Assembly: GCF_021648855.1 (NCBI RefSeq)
Contig: NZ_JAKJHX010000123.1
Coordinates: 1 to 14,502, forward strand
From: Tychonema litorale BBK16
GTDB lineage: Bacteria > Cyanobacteriota > Cyanobacteriia > Cyanobacteriales > Microcoleaceae
Length of the DNA: 14,502 bases
Reading direction: 5' to 3'
Shown here: positions 13,747-14,502 of the stretch, piece after piece
Layout: each line of letters opens with the position of its first letter
How positions within the stretch are numbered: position 1 is the first letter of the stretch
Position numbers and translations under genes: made by a program
The notes under the pieces: generated by a model
Seen by the model: only the letters and a program-made list of their open reading frames with translations
Databases searched by the model: none
Told to the model about the DNA's origin: nothing

Positions 13747-14502
13747 ATGGTATTTGACTTTTCTCCATTATGGATTTCTTTGAAATCATCTTCCATCGCC
13801 ACTTTGTTTACCTTTTTCCTCGGAATAGCTGCCGCTAAATGGATGTTATCAACTCCGATCAAAGGTAAATATTTGATTGAAGGAATTTTCATTGCTCCCT
13901 TAGTTTTGCCGCCAACAGTTGTGGGATTTCTACTGCTATTGTTGTTTGGCAGAAATGGGGCGATCGGTCAATTTTTGCTAAAATTTAACTTAACTATAAT
14001 TTTTACTTGGCAAGCGGCCGTAATTACTGCAACAGTTGTGTCATTTCCGCTGATGTACAAAACTGCTTTGGGAGCTTTTGAGCAAATTGATGCCAATCTT
14101 CTGAATGCAGCCCGGACTCTGGGAGCTTCGGAATGGCAAGTTTTTTGGCAAATTATGTTGCCGCTAGCATGGCCGGGAATTCTAGCAGGAACTATTCTGG
14201 CTTTTGCCCGCGCTTTGGGAGAATTTGGCGCTACTTTGATGTTGGCTGGAAATATTCCTGGACAAACTCAAACTATTCCTATGGCAATTTATTTTGCTGT
14301 GGAATCTGGGGATATGAGGCTCGCTTCTATTTGGGTTTTGATTATTCTCAGTCTGGCTTTGAGTTTGCTAACTGCTGTTAATTATTGGACTGAGTTTATG
14401 AAGTGTAGGGACACGGCATTGCCGTCTCCCTACAGGGACAGGGACAAGGACACGGCATTGCCGTCTCCCTACAGGGACAGGGACAAGGACACGGCATTGC
14501 CG
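13747..14502 (+). CDS. modB: Molybdate ABC transporter permease, 3' partial (possibly fused ModBC)
   Basis: The frame runs from ATG 13747 to the right edge without a stop (252 codons seen). Residues 1-217 match ModB: PLVLPPTVVGF (51-61), GRNGAIG (68-74), the EAA loop NAARTLGASEW with LPLAWPGILAG (120-148) that docks the ATPase, and FARALGEFGATLMLAGNIPGQTQT (start 153). About five membrane helices are visible. It imports molybdate with ModA and ModC. After residue 218 the frame enters 39-bp tandem repeats that code for DTALPSPYRDRDK again and again. ModB is usually about 220-230 residues, so the repeats begin at its natural end. In some cyanobacteria ModB and ModC are one fused protein, so this may be the linker. 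No Shine-Dalgarno is visible. The lpt genes lie divergently to the left. Confidence 0.9.
   Translation, partial: MVFDFSPLWISLKSSSIATLFTFFLGIAAAKWMLSTPIKGKYLIEGIFIAPLVLPPTVVGFLLLLLFGRNGAIGQFLLKFNLTIIFTWQAAVITATVVSFPLMYKTALGAFEQIDANLLNAARTLGASEWQVFWQIMLPLAWPGILAGTILAFARALGEFGATLMLAGNIPGQTQTIPMAIYFAVESGDMRLASIWVLIILSLALSLLTAVNYWTEFMKCRDTALPSPYRDRDKDTALPSPYRDRDKDTALP
14409..14502 (+). repeat. 39-bp tandem repeat in the modB reading frame
   Basis: Two identical 39-base units (14409-14447, 14448-14486) and 16 bases of a third reach the window edge. Each contains the palindrome ACGGCATTGCCGT. As 39 is a multiple of three, each unit adds 13 residues, DTALPSPYRDRDK, without a frameshift. The same core is found at 10431-10482. 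Confidence 0.92.

Noticed and set aside
13623..13892. Minus-strand frame of 89 codons
   Set aside because: It covers the palindromic element and the antisense of modB; no homology pattern.
14133..14381. Plus-strand frame of 82 codons
   Set aside because: It is an alternative frame inside modB, which is far better supported.
14409..14502. CRISPR array
   Set aside because: The units are contiguous identical copies without unique spacers.

Overview
The window reads as the chromosome of a filamentous cyanobacterium, probably of the Oscillatoria/Microcoleus/Phormidium kind (inference). Four signs point there. The octamer GCGATCGC (HIP1) recurs on both strands. Heptameric tandem repeats and palindromic dispersed repeats of the CCCCCTAA and ACGGCATTGCCGT types sit between genes. 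The gene set is typical of cyanobacteria (Roco GTPase, DUF1997, pentapeptide protein, zinc-ribbon FHA protein, OstA-like LptA). A decayed IS200/IS605 TnpB fragment is present. No rRNA, tRNA or CRISPR array was seen.

Layout. 1-2312 (+) is the 3' part of a Roco protein: leucine-rich repeats, Roc GTPase, COR, then a helical and hydrophobic tail. Its stop codon lies in a 16-bp direct repeat that brackets a hairpin. 2510-3151 (+) is a stand-alone Lon N-domain protein. On the minus strand follow a pentapeptide-repeat protein (3334-3975) and prephenate dehydratase pheA (4029-4949). DUF1997 (5055-5633, +) diverges from pheA. 5684-7609 holds three FHA-domain genes in a row on the minus strand: a zinc-ribbon FHA protein and two small tandem paralogues that both use GTG starts. 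Then come pgl (6-phosphogluconolactonase, minus), a TnpB remnant, and a 447-residue membrane-anchored low-complexity protein (plus).

10411-10766 is packed with repeats: a hairpin, a nested 215-bp inverted-repeat element, and twelve heptamers that end on the base next to the stop codon of the following gene. 10767-13344 (minus) is a lipopolysaccharide-export cluster in the order of transcription lptA, lptB, LptF/LptG-type permease. A 102-bp hairpin element lies just before modB (13747 to the right edge, +), and its end supplies a good sigma70-type promoter. The modB frame runs through 39-bp tandem repeats and leaves the window open, possibly as the linker of a fused ModBC protein.

The only clear pathway block is lptA-lptB-permease, which would form most of an outer-membrane lipopolysaccharide export machine. 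The FHA genes suggest a phosphothreonine-signalling patch, but no kinase or phosphatase lies in the window. I see no defence island or other plainly new system. The most unusual material is how dispersed repeats meet genes: repeats that code in frame in modB, supply a promoter, abut a stop codon, or duplicate one.
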